Assembly: GCA_037693485.1 (NCBI GenBank)
Contig: CM075345.1
Location: 92,834,001-92,898,000, forward strand
Length of the DNA: 64,000 bases
Origin: Kitagawia praeruptora
Lineage: Eukaryota; Streptophyta; Magnoliopsida; Apiales; Apiaceae
Direction: 5' to 3'
Position numbers and translations under genes: made by a program. The notes below the pieces were generated by a model. It was given only the letters and a program-made list of their open reading frames with translations. It was not told where the DNA came from and did no database searches. Position 1 is the first letter of the stretch, and each line of letters opens with the position of its first letter. This document shows, piece after piece, positions 1 to 10,698 of this stretch.

Positions 1-1287
1 TTTATAGACAAAAAGATCAAGAGATAGATATCAAAGCATCATTCAGTGAGTAACATGCCAGGGATTTGATAAACTCACAAACTCTCAAAGCACACAAGTG
101 TTTAGGTGAAGTGTTTACACTCAATTTCAATCAGTAAAAGCAGATGCTACCATATGCTTGATTGTCCACCAAATCTACACTACTTTGAGTACATATATGC
201 ACAAATCAAAAGGACTTTTTTTTAAGGGTGTAATTTGTTTAAAATCAAACAGGTGAGAAGAAAATAATAGAATAAATTGTTAACTGAACAATTTAATAGA
301 GCAAGGTGTTCAGTTGCATTTTTAATACATGTTTGTACAAAAAGATCAGTATATATACATTTCCTTTTTTTTATGTATATACACTGAGTAAACTTTCTTT
401 TGTAGAGAAACTCTCACCTGTTTGCTCTTTAATTTTCAAATGAATATAACTGCTCTTGATATATCAGGATAAAAAAAATAGTTATTTTGGCTCAAAGGGG
501 TTTACTAATGGTGGAATTTATGAACAGTGTTTGGAGAAATATGGTAAATCCTAGTGCCTTTATCATTTTCATGCACACACATATCATGCAATCTCAAAAT
601 GGTTTAAAACAAGTTCTAGAGCAACATACTCACCGATGAACATCACACAACAATAAAATTTGATTGATATAAAATGTATCAATCACTTATTTGGCTCAAA
701 TTCTCACAGGGTGCAGACATGAATTGGTACTCACCAAACTAAATAATGACACATCTCAAGTTTTATAATTTTCACAAGTACAAACAAGGAATCATCAAGA
801 ACCATGTATATGTTTTGGGAATAGAGTGTCACTATCAGAGTTTAGAGTTCATCAACATCAGAAGTTATTCACGAGAGGCAATGCACATAGTATTCATAGA
901 CTCAGAGTTTAGGACCAAATAAACTAAGAGATGCTATAAATATGAAACAGTATCGTGCTGTGTTAACTTACTGCATAATTTCTGATTAGATCACAGTGAC
1001 TCAGAAAGAGTCATGATTTAATTACTGAGAATCATGCTTCATACATATTTCTTCATTGGTGTTTTCATCCAGACAATAATCAATTCAGAATTCATAGAGT
1101 TTATCAAACATATTAACAGTGTATGACATACAGACATGCTGACAGAGTTTAACAGTGTTTAAACACAAACATGTTAACAGAGTATGCATACCAGAGTTTA
1201 ATCAACAAAGTTCACATAGCACTTAACAATTCATAGAAAAATGAGCAACACATTATATAAGAAAAATTTTGAGTCTAACCAACATTA
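1..1287 (-). other. Post-pol non-coding spacer of Sirevirus A
   Basis: No credible gene is seen. The stretch aligns by eye with 15040-16341 of element B, so it is the region between pol and the extra ORF of a Sirevirus. It is AT-rich and studded with the short motif CAGAGTTTA, for example near 838, 903, 1147 and 1193. Confidence 0.75.
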
Positions 1288-4200
1288 CTAGTCAAAACCA
1301 GTGACCATTCCTAGTTCATTGACCAGCCTTGTAAATGTAGCTTCACTCAAAGGCTTGGTGAAGACATCTGCAAGTTGTTGTTCTGTAGACACAAAGTGGA
1401 GCTCAATGTTGCCTTCCTCTACATGCTCTCTGATAAAGTGATACCTTATGTGTATGTGCTTGGTCATTGAGTGTTGTACTAGATTACTTGTCATTGCAAT
1501 AACACTTTGATTATCACAGAAAATAGGTATTTTGCTATACCTCAATCCATAATCTAGCAGTTGATTCTTCACCCATAGAATCTGTGCACAACAGCTACCA
1601 GCAGCAATATACTCTGCTTCAGCTGTAGATGTGGATATTGATTTCTGTTTCTTGCTGTACCAAGAAACAAGTCTGTCACCAAGAAATTGACAACTTCCAC
1701 TGGTGCTTTTTCTGTCAATCTTACAGCTTGCAAAGTCTGCATCAGAGTAGCCAAGTAGTTTGAAATCTGATTCTCTTGGATACCACAGCCCTAAAGTTAT
1801 AGTGCCCTTGAGATACTTAAAAATCCTCTTCACAGCTGTTAAATGTGGTTCTCTTGGATCTGCCTGAAATCTTGCACACAGACATGTTGCATACATGATA
1901 TCAGGTCTACTTGCTGTTAAATAGAGTAGAGAGCCAATCATTCCTCTGTAGCTTGTCATATCTACTGATGACCCTGTATCTTTGTCCAATTTAGTTGCAG
2001 TTGCCATGGGAGTTGTTGCAGATGAACAATCAAGCATGCCAAACTTCTTGAGAAGATTTCTGGTATATTTTGCTTGATTGATAAAGATACCATCATCTGT
2101 TTGCTTCACCTGTAAGCCTAGAAAATAACTAAGCTCTCCCATCATGCTCATTTGATACCTGGACTGCATGAGCTTGGCAAACTTCTTATAGATTTTATCA
2201 TTAGTAGATCCAAAAATAATGTCATCAACATATATCTGAACTAAAAGCAAGTCACTTCCAGATTTGAAATAAAACAGAGTTTTATCAATTGTACCTCTGT
2301 TGAACCCACTTTCTAAGAGAAATTGAGCCAGAGTTTCATACCATGATCTTGGTGCCTGCTTAAGTCCATAGAGTGCCTTGTCTAGCCTGTAGACATGGTC
2401 TGGATATTTTGGATCTACAAAACCAGGTGGTTGTTCAACAAACACTTCTTCTTCAAGTTTTCCATTCAGAAAAGCACTTTTCACATCCATTTGAAAAACT
2501 TTGAATTTCTTGTGAGAAGCATAAGCAAGAAACATCCTTATTGCCTCTAACCTTGCAACTGGAGCAAAAGTTTCATCATAATCTATCCCTTCTTGCTGTG
2601 AATAGCCTTTTGCCACAAGTCTGGCTTTGTTTCTTGTAACAACCCCTTCACTATCAGTTTTGTTTCTGAAAACCCACTTAGTACCAACAATAGACCTATT
2701 CTTGGGTCTTGGTACAAGTGTCCAAACTTCATTTCTCTCAAATTCATTTAACTCTTCTTGCATTGCTGTTATCCAATCAGCATCTTTAAGAGCTTCTTCA
2801 ACTTTCTTTGGCTCAGTTTGTGACAAGAATGCATGAAACAGACATTCATTTGTTGTTGCACTTCTTGTTCTTACTTTTGCATCTGGATCACCAATAATCA
2901 AATCAGGTGTATGAGATTTGGTCCATTTCCTAGCTGAAGGCAAATGACTTCTCTCAGAGTTTGATCCTCCCCCTCGATCCATGTTCTCCTGATTTCCTTG
3001 GTGTCTTTCTTCATTCTCTGAGGCTCCCCCTGAATGTGACTGCTCAGAGTTTGAACTGTCAGAGTTTGATTCAAAATTTTCAACTGAGTCACTATCAGAA
3101 TTTGAGTTACCATTTTGATGTGATTCTTCATGCTCCCCCTCAACTGGTTCTTCTCTTGTTTCTGGCTGGGAAGTCTCTTCAGTATTTACCAGTAGAGGTT
3201 CAGAGTTAAGATCAACAGAGTTTATCAGATCAGCCTCATCAGAGTTTACTTCATCTGAGAATAATTCTTCATTTTCAAAGTGCAGTTGATCATGTTCACT
3301 CACATCTTCAAGTCCAGTTATTTTCTTGTCATCAAATGACACATGAATTGATTCCATGATCACTTTGGTTCCCAGATTGTAAACTCTGAATGCCTTAGTT
3401 GACAGTGGATAGCCAACAAAAATTCCTTCATCTGCCTTCAAGTCAAATTTGGACAACTGTTCAGGATGAGTTTTCAGCACAAAGCATTTGCACCCAAAAA
3501 TATGAAAATATTTCAGGTTTGGTTTCTTTTCTCTCACCATTTCATATGGTGTTTTTCCATGCTTATTGATCAGAGTGGCATTCTGAGTAAAACAAGCAGT
3601 TTGAACAGCTTCTGCCCAGAAATAGGTTGGTAATTTTGCTTCATCAAGCATAGTTCTGGCAGCTTCTATCAAAGTTCTGTTCTTCCTCTCAACTACACCA
3701 TTCTGTTGTGGAGTGCCAGGTGCAGAAAACTCTTGTTTAATTCCTTTGTTCTTACAAAATTCTTCCATTGTTGAATTCCTGAATTCAGTTCCATTGTCAC
3801 TTCTGATAATCTTCACTTGATTCTTTGACCCTTTGTCCAACTGCATTATATGTTCTGTCAGTGTTAATGCAGTTTCATCCTTCTTTGCTAGAAAATACAC
3901 CCAAGTGTATCTGGTGTATTCATCAACAATAACTAAAACATATTTCTTCTTTCCAAGAGACATAACATTCACTGGTCCAAAAAGATCAACATGTAGAAGA
4001 TGATAGGGATTAACAATTGAAGACTCAGACTTGCTTTTGAAGGAGGCTTTTCTCTGTTTAGCCTTTTGACAAGAATCACACAGGCCATATGCATTTAACA
4101 AGGACTTTGGAAGTCCTCTCACAAGATCATTCTTTATCAACTCATTGATGTTGTTTAGATTTAAATGAGAGAGTTTCTTATGCCACTTCCAACTCTCTTC

Positions 4201-4602
4201 ACTAGACATCCTTGTTGATAGACACACTGCTTTGCCATCAGAGTTTGTTGACAATTTTATTTCATAGATGTTATTGTGTCTGTTTCCAACTAGAGCAACT
4301 TTCCCTGTAGACTTACTTATGACTTGACAATATTCAGGCTCGAAATCTACATGATATCCTCTGTCACAGATTTGACTCACAGATAAAAGATCATGCTTGA
4401 GTCCTGGAACCAGAGCTACATTTGTGATGATGACACTTCCAAGATTAATATTGCCATATCCCAGAGTATGTCCTACGTTGCCATCTCCATAGGAAACTTT
4501 TGGGCCAGCCTTCTACACATACTCTGATAGAAGGGCTTTATTTCCAGTCATGTGTCCTGAACATCCACTATCCACGACTAGGGTACTTTCCCTGGTGCAC
4601 TG
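1288..4602 (-). pseudogene. pol: pol of Sirevirus A (protease, integrase, RT, RNase H), one nonsense codon
   Basis: This codes for the copia polyprotein region. The aspartic protease site reads VDSG near 4565. It is followed by the GAG-pre-integrase H/C motif (WHKKLSHL ... CDSC), the integrase core with its D, D and E context (VDLFG, RSDNGTEF, PQQNGVVERKN), reverse transcriptase with YVDDIIFG, and RNase H with SDADFA and ending ADVFTKPL. The last 1030 codons (1288-4380) are fully open, which is long for an old copy. One TAG at 4513-4515, between protease and integrase, interrupts the frame; element B has a glutamate codon there. The pol frame is offset by +1 from the end of gag, exactly as in element B. 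The true start is unknown; 4602 is the first codon of the conserved pol frame after the gag stop. Confidence 0.9.
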
Positions 4603-4615
4603 CAATTACAAACAA

Positions 4616-6832
4616 TCACTGATTGTTAGTTTTAAGGATCCAGACTTGCTTGGATCCTTTTGCTTTATTGAATCTGTTAGTTTTTGCAGCGGATTTGTCA
4701 TTATCAGAGTTTAAACTAACATTTTCAGTCTTAGCACCTGCAGAATTAACTTTAACCCATTTCAGATTAGGTTTCAGTTCATAGTAATTATGATAAATAG
4801 CATGATAATTCTTGCAAGTATAAATTGAGTGCCAAGTACTTCCACAATGTTTGCACAGAGTTTGTGGTCTAGGTTTGACATTATTCTTTTTTACTCCAGA
4901 TTTGGAGGGTAAAGAATTAATGTCTTTGTTCTTCCTACAAAAACTGGCAAGATGATTAGTACTACCACAGTTATGACAAGTTTTTTTAGGTGCAAGTGTA
5001 GCAAGCATTGGCCAATTTCCTGATGTTATGCCTACCTTTCCATTTCTGTTTTTTTTATGCATTTTCTGTTTATTGACATATTTTATCTCTTTAAGCTTTT
5101 GCTTAAGTTGTTTATCTGTCATTGAACCAATGTTAACCTGTTTTGCATAGGTTTTTACTGGCTCACTTTCAACAGCTCCATGTTCAGTTTTAACTGTACC
5201 ATGAACAAATTTTCTAGTTGGAAGAGTTTGCCTAACTTTCACATGATTTAGAAATCTAAGCTCATCTTCCTCACAGTACCCTAAACCAACAGTGTCAGCT
5301 TGAAAAACCTCATGAGTGTCTTTTCCAGAATCAGTCCAAGTTTTAATAATGTGATTTGCATCCTCCAATTCAGATTCTAGTTGCTTATACTTACCTAGCA
5401 ACTCCTGTTCTATAAAAACAGCATCATCTCTTTCTTTCTAAATTTTTTGCATGTTTTCAAGTTTTTCTTCAACAAGTTTGTTTCTCTCTTTAAGTTGAGA
5501 GCACTCATTCTTGATTCTCTCATTCTCTAAAGTCTGATCCCTATAACTGATATGTAATGCTTTAAGATAAATTCTCAATTCAGTTATATTATCAGTATTA
5601 TAAGCATAGGTAGTTGGGGGTACCTTGAGTTCGGAATCTTCATTCTGAGTAGAAGCCGTGAGTGCATAATTAACTTCCTCATCTGAGTCTGAAGTGTCTG
5701 CCCAGTCTCTGCCTTTTGTATAGAGTGCCTTTTCAGTTTTACCCTTCTTGCACTCAGGAGCATAGTGACCCATCTCCTTACACTTGTAGCATTGAATCTT
5801 AGACTTATCTTTCTTCCCAGATTTGGAGTCCTTTCCCTCAGATTTGCTGAAATTCTTCCTGTCAGACTTTGAGTAATTCTTGGAGAATCTCTTTCCCTTC
5901 TTGAAGTTCTTGAATCCCATCTTCTTGAAGGTCTTTACCATCAATGCAGCCATTTTCATCATCTCTTCATCATCTTCAGAATCAGATGATTCATCGGTGT
6001 TTGAGTCAACATCAGAGTTTGATGACTCACTTTCTGAATGAATGACTAAGGCTTTTCCTTCTGCCTTCTTCCTTGATGGTTTCTTTTCAACCTTGAGAGA
6101 AACAGACTTCAACTTCTTGCTTGATCTCCTGTTTCTCTGCTCCATTTCCAATTCATGAGTCTTAAGCAATCCATAGATTTCATCAATCTCAGTATCAGCA
6201 AGATCATAGTTATCTCTAATAGTGGTTGTTTTCACATCCCACTTTTCAGGTAGAGAAAGTAGAAACTTGAGATTTGAGTCTTCTAGATCATATTCTTTGT
6301 TAACCAATGATAGATCATTGAGTAGTTTACAGAATCTGTCAAATGTTTTTGTCATGGTTTCTTCAGACTTTGCCTCAAAATGCTCATACTCCTGTGTGAG
6401 TATGTTCCTTCTATTCTTCTTGATAGCAGTAGTTCCTTGACACCTAACCTTAAGTGCATCCCAAATTTCTTTTGCAATTGTGCAGTTAATCACTTTGTTA
6501 GACATAACATTGTCTAAAGCACTGTGAAGTAAATGCCTTACTTTTGCATCCTTAGCAATAGATGAAAGATCCTCAGCAGTTAGATCTTTCTTTTCCTTTG
6601 GAATCACTTTTGATTCCTCACCAGCAACAGCAGCAGTTAACTTCGTAGGTTTATGAGGGCCTTCATAAATTCTGTCAAGATATTCTGGATCTGTAGCCTC
6701 CAGAAACATTGTCATCTTCACCTTCCAGATTGCATACTCTGCTGGCTTAAGTATAGGAACCCTAATTGTCTCATACCTACTAACAGTAGTAGGAGCTTTC
6801 TCAGAACCTGATGGAGGAGGAATCTCTGCCAT
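4616..6832 (-). pseudogene. gag: gag of Sirevirus A, one nonsense codon
   Basis: This is the nucleocapsid polyprotein, starting at an ATG followed by AEIPPPSGSEK. A UBN2-type gag domain fills the N-terminal half. A zinc knuckle CYKCKEMGHYAPEC follows, then an acidic DTSDSDEE stretch, a Leu/Glu-rich probable coiled coil, and two more C-C-H-C motifs near the C-terminus (CHNCGSTNHLASFC and CKHCGSTWHSIYTC). A TAG at 5438-5440 splits the frame into 464 and about 273 codons; the same place in element B reads glutamine-arginine, so it is a point nonsense. Without that stop it would match the 751-residue gag of element B closely in length. An acidic serine-rich block repeats SNSD/SNTD near the middle. 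Confidence 0.9.
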
Positions 6833-6880
6833 TGATTACTATTGTGTTTGGATCTTAGACTGTAATAAAGTAACAGATTG

Positions 6881-6892
6881 GCTCTGATACCA
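6881..6892 (-). other. Primer binding site of Sirevirus A (initiator-Met tRNA)
   Basis: On the minus strand this reads TGGTATCAGAGC, complementary to the 3' end of plant initiator methionine tRNA. It sits 2 bp inside the LTR, the standard copia arrangement. Confidence 0.92.
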
Positions 6893-6894
6893 CT

Positions 6895-7503
6895 TGTTAG
6901 GTCGAATACACAATATATAATCAAGTACTGTATGAGAGAATAACAAGAACACATGTTTTAGTACTTAAAAACTGTTTGGAATTAATAATTCCTCTCTCAG
7001 TGATGTAAAATATCACAGAGAGCTGCTTAGGTTACAATGAATGATATTCGTTCACGATGATTACCCTTCTAGGGTTAACCTAACTGTATTTATAAGATAT
7101 ACAGCTACGTACAATCGTTAATTGATTCTCCTATAATTAAGCTATACAATTGATATCAATTACGATTGCTACACGTCTTCTAAGTCAACTTAATCTCTTT
7201 GACAGCTATCCAATCTTCAAAGATATTGCTTCCATGTTTATCTTGAATTAATCTTCAATCTCTGTTGACCTGTAGACGCTTCCAGTAGATAGACTTTAAC
7301 AAACTCTGTTGCGCTATCAGCCAGCAGTGTTTGCGCTTCCTTCTGTCAGCCAGCAGTGTTTGCCCTTCCTTCTGTCAGCGTTTACGCTTTCAGCTGTCAG
7401 CGTATACTCAAACTCTGCTACGACTGCTTTCATTAACAAGTTAAACTCTTTTTCCCTGTAACACTTAAACACTGACATTAAATCACATCAATTATATCTA
7501 ACA
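6895..7503 (-). repeat. 5' LTR of Sirevirus A (609 bp)
   Basis: In element orientation it begins TGTTAGATATAATTG and ends CGACCTAACA. It aligns with the two LTRs of element B but is 61 bp longer, largely because a short unit containing CAGC(C)AGCAGTGTTTGCGCTTCC is repeated near 7318-7380. The TATA-like box is at 7087-7095. Confidence 0.92.
7087..7095 (-). promoter_or_regulatory. Probable LTR TATA box of Sirevirus A
   Basis: The minus strand reads TTATAAATA inside the 5' LTR. The same box in the same context is kept in both LTRs of element B (10185-10193 and 28533-28541), which supports a role as the LTR core promoter. No start-site data are available. Confidence 0.55.
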
Positions 7504-9722
7504 TAAGCTAAGTAGGCCTCGCTGCCCTTTCGTACTAACTTTTTGGCTTGAGCAACAGTCAAGAATTTTTGAGTCTGTCGTTGTCCTTTGAATATGACCT
7601 CTTTCTTTCCTGACACCTTTATCCTAACTTTCTTGCTCTTGCAATCAATCTGGGCACCATTACTTGCCAACCAATCCATTCCTAAGATGACATCGAATCC
7701 GCCTAACTTAAACGGAATTAGGTCTGCCCAAAAGTGGTGACCTCCTATTACTATATCGCAGTTAGGATATATCTAGCTTACAGGAACCACTTCGTGGTTA
7801 GCTATCTCTACCAGTAGTCATTCCTTTAACATTTTTGGTTTCAAGTTCAGTTAACATGCAAAATCTTGCGATATAAAAGATTTGGTAGCTCCAGAATCAA
7901 ACAAAGTATTTGCACTCAAGGTGTTAAGGGAAAGGGTACATGCGATGACATCCTCATCCCTTACTGCATCCTACACTGTCATGATGAAAGTCCTAGCGGT
8001 GGGTGGTCGGTTGGATACAGTACCGCTCATCCTTGATCCTGTCGGTTTCAGTTTAGGGTAGTCTTTCTTCCAGTGGTCCGTGCCTCCACACTGATAGCAT
8101 TTCATGAGTGAGTTCCTCTGGGGAAATTGTTGGCATAGTGTCCGGTCTGTCCATACTTAAAACATGTCGTCGTACCCTGGAGACATACCCCTGAAAGTTT
8201 CTTACCATAAGTCTTATAGTTGGGTAGGGGAGGGCGCGACTGTCCTGATATGGGTGCCCTGGTTGGCCCACCTCCTTGACCAACACTCTTGCTTTCTGCT
8301 CTGTTAAACCCTGTGCTTTTGGCTGGCTGGGACACCGTTCCTCTAACAAACTTGCTGGAGAAACTCCCACTTACAGCACCACTACTTCGACTTTCAAACT
8401 TCATTTTCTTCATGATCTTGTCCTTCTGGGACTGCACACTTCCTGCCTCTACAATCGTTGCCTTTTGTACTAGAGTGGTGTAATCTGTAATTTCCAATAC
8501 CGCGACATGATTTTGAATCCACTATTTCAATCCTTGTTGAAACCTCCTTGTCTTCTTAATTTCAGTGTTCACATAATCTGGAACGAACCTTGACAGATCA
8601 GTGAACCTAGCCTCATATTCAGCTACAATCATATTGTCTTGTTTAAGCTCTAGGAACTTAAGTTCTATCTGGGTCTCCATAAACCTTGGAAAGTACTTTT
8701 CCAGGAATAACTCTGTGAATCTGTCCCATGTAACCACTCCAGCTGGTTCCATATTTTTCTTAGCCTCCCACCAATAGTTGGCCTCTCCCTTAAGCAGGTA
8801 TGTAGCAAAGATAGTCTTCCTATCCGAGGGAAAGTACTACGTGATCAACATCACTACCAAAAGTAAAGCTACTACCACCTCCCTCTGTACTAGAAGGCTG
8901 AACTGGTCATCCATCTATCCATCAGTCTGCATGAAAGCGTATCGCCTGCCTAACTCGGCTCATAGCCCTAGAAAGGACTCTCTCAGCATCCCTCCTGCGG
9001 ATCCTCCTGCTGTGGCGGGAACGTGAAAGTGCTCTGAGTCGGGTGTGAGCCCTCCTCTCAATCTTTAGTACTGCCCGCCTCATCCGTCTAGCTCTGGAGT
9101 CTCTCCCCTAGGAGTATAGTCTCGCTCGTCTTTCCTCAGCTAGCTGGAACCTCAACTCAGCTACTCGGGCCTCCACTGCCACCAGATCGGTGGTCATCCG
9201 GGTCACCATCCAGTCGTACTCAGTGGATCTAACAGCCTGTATGGGAGGACTAACGGGCTCGCTCTCCAGGGAAACCTCAGTCTCAGCATCCTCTGGTCTA
9301 GGTTCCTCATAGTCACCCTCTAAATCTATGTCCCATTGATATCCACTAGGGGATGAATCCTCTATGAGGGAAGGGGAATGCATAGGAATATCAGTCCACA
9401 CCACCTCCTCATCCTCAAGCTCCTCTCTGGGTGCGGGATCAGCTGGAACATCGTCCAGGGGTCCTCCTCTGGGTCCTCCTCTGGATCACTCTCTGGCTCA
9501 TCTGAGTCCACTTGGTCCTCTACAGGCATAGGGTCATCAGCTCTGGGATCCTCCTCGGGATCCTCCTCCTAGACTATCTCTCTCTCTCCCTACTACTGAG
9601 GGTCAATCTCTGTCTCAGCATCAGGCTCCTCTACAGCTCTCAGAAGAGCATCATCATGTCGCTGCTCGGAACTCTCATGTAGCTCTACGTCCTCGGTTAT
9701 CTAAAAAAGAGGAAAAATGTTA
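7504..9722 (-). pseudogene. gag-protease remnant of Tekay-like Ty3/gypsy element D
   Basis: Several broken minus-strand frames together spell a chromovirus-type gag and protease. From the 5' side there is an acidic N-terminal segment (9108-9404), the retrotransposon gag block (8522-8752, with RFTELFLEKYFPR and RFQQGLK), a degenerate zinc knuckle in 8102-8497 reading CFKYGQTGHYANNF where two of the expected cysteines are replaced, the protease site FDSGATKSFIS near 7890, and GMDWLASNGAQIDC near 7670. The frame runs straight into the LTR edge of element A at 7503/7504. It is heavily degenerate, with frameshifts between 8753 and 9107 and stops elsewhere. RT and integrase of D are not in the window; they should lie left of element A. 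Confidence 0.85.
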
Positions 9723-9856
9723 ATATCCTTGAGGTTCTGATAAGTAGTTCCCTTATTGACTTAATGTTGTTAGGGCTATGTCTACTGGCCCGCCCATGTT
9801 TCGGTAAGGGTTTGTGTCCTTAAACCTTCCTATCATCTCTGAGATTATAACCTAAT

Positions 9857-9868
9857 GCTCTGATACCA
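9857..9868 (-). other. Primer binding site of gypsy element D
   Basis: The minus strand reads TGGTATCAGAGC, complementary to initiator-Met tRNA, 4 bp inside the LTR end at 9873. This primer type is known for Tekay/Del-type chromoviruses as well as copia elements. Confidence 0.8.
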
Positions 9869-9872
9869 TTTC

Positions 9873-9995
9873 TGTAACACCCCTAGATCCGGGGTCGGAG
9901 ATCAAAGTTGTTACTCTGTCCTTAATTCCCATTTTAATAAACATTACTCTTAATATTTATTTTAACATGTTGTGACCCCTCATTCAAACATATCA
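9873..9995 (-). repeat. 5' LTR of gypsy element D, part 1 (3' end of LTR)
   Basis: The plus strand begins TGTAACACCCCTAGATCC, so the LTR in element orientation ends GGGGTGTTACA, a common Tekay-type LTR end. It is interrupted at 9995/9996 by Sirevirus B and resumes after the TATCA duplication at 28897. Confidence 0.8.
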
Positions 9996-10543
9996 TGTTA
10001 GGCCGAATACACAAATATAATCAGGATTTGTATGAGAGATTAATAAGAACACAAGTTTCACAATTAAAAATTGTTTGGAACTAATAATTCCTCTCTCAGT
10101 GATGTAAAATATCACAGAGAGCTGCTTAGGTTACAATGAATGAATAATTCGTTGTTCGATACCCTTCTAGGGTTAACCTAACTGTATTTATAAGACATAC
10201 AGCTACGGTACAATCATAAATTGATACTCCTATAATTAAGCTATACAATTGATATCAATTACGATTTCTACACGTCTTCTAAATCAACTCAATCTCTTTG
10301 ATAGCTATCAAATCTTCAAAGATGTTGCTTCCATATTTATCTTCAATTAATCTTCAATCACTGTTTGACTTGTATACGCTTCCACCAGACAGAGTTTAAC
10401 AAACTCTGTTGCGCTTCCAATCATCAGCGTTTGCGCTTCCATTCGTCAGCGTTTAACCAAACTCTGACTGCTTCCACCTAAACTCTGATTTATCACTGTA
10501 TCACTTAAACACTGATTAATACTTACATCAATTATATTTAACA
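9996..10543 (-). repeat. 3' LTR of Sirevirus B (548 bp)
   Basis: It is bounded by TGTTAG and CTAACA on the plus strand, with TATCA immediately to the left. It contains the near-palindrome CAGAGTTTAACAAACTCTG near 10397, followed by repeated GCGTTTGCGCTTCC-type units. It matches 28344-28891 in exact length. Confidence 0.95.
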
Positions 10544-10556
10544 ATCTCCCCCAACT
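10544..10556 (-). other. Polypurine tract of Sirevirus B
   Basis: The minus strand reads AAGTTGGGGGAGAT directly before the 3' LTR, the expected plus-strand priming site for reverse transcription. Confidence 0.85.
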
Positions 10557-10698
10557 TGTTCATTAGCAAAAATGCACAAGTTAACAATAATTGATGATGT
10601 CAAAACAAAATAGATAAATGTAGTGTTTAATAACTAATCAGAGTTTAAACTACTTACTTAAACAAAATCTACAAGAAATTCTTATAGAGGATCATTTA

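Larger units (their letters stand above)
1..7503 (-). mobile_element. Sirevirus-type Ty1/copia retrotransposon A, 3' part beyond left edge
   Basis: In element order (right to left) this copy has a 5' LTR, an initiator-Met tRNA primer site, gag, pol and a long post-pol spacer that runs off the window. The RT signature YVDDIIFG with the following MSMMGEL block, and gag with three zinc-knuckle-like motifs, are typical of the Sirevirus lineage. It inserted into the protease region of a Ty3/gypsy element: the reading frame of that protease, ending ...EAYLAY, stops exactly at the LTR edge. The right flank TAAGC would be the target duplication, but its partner lies outside the window. Gag and protease each carry a nonsense codon. 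The sequence is closely related to element B but its LTR is longer (609 versus 548 bp). Confidence 0.93.
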
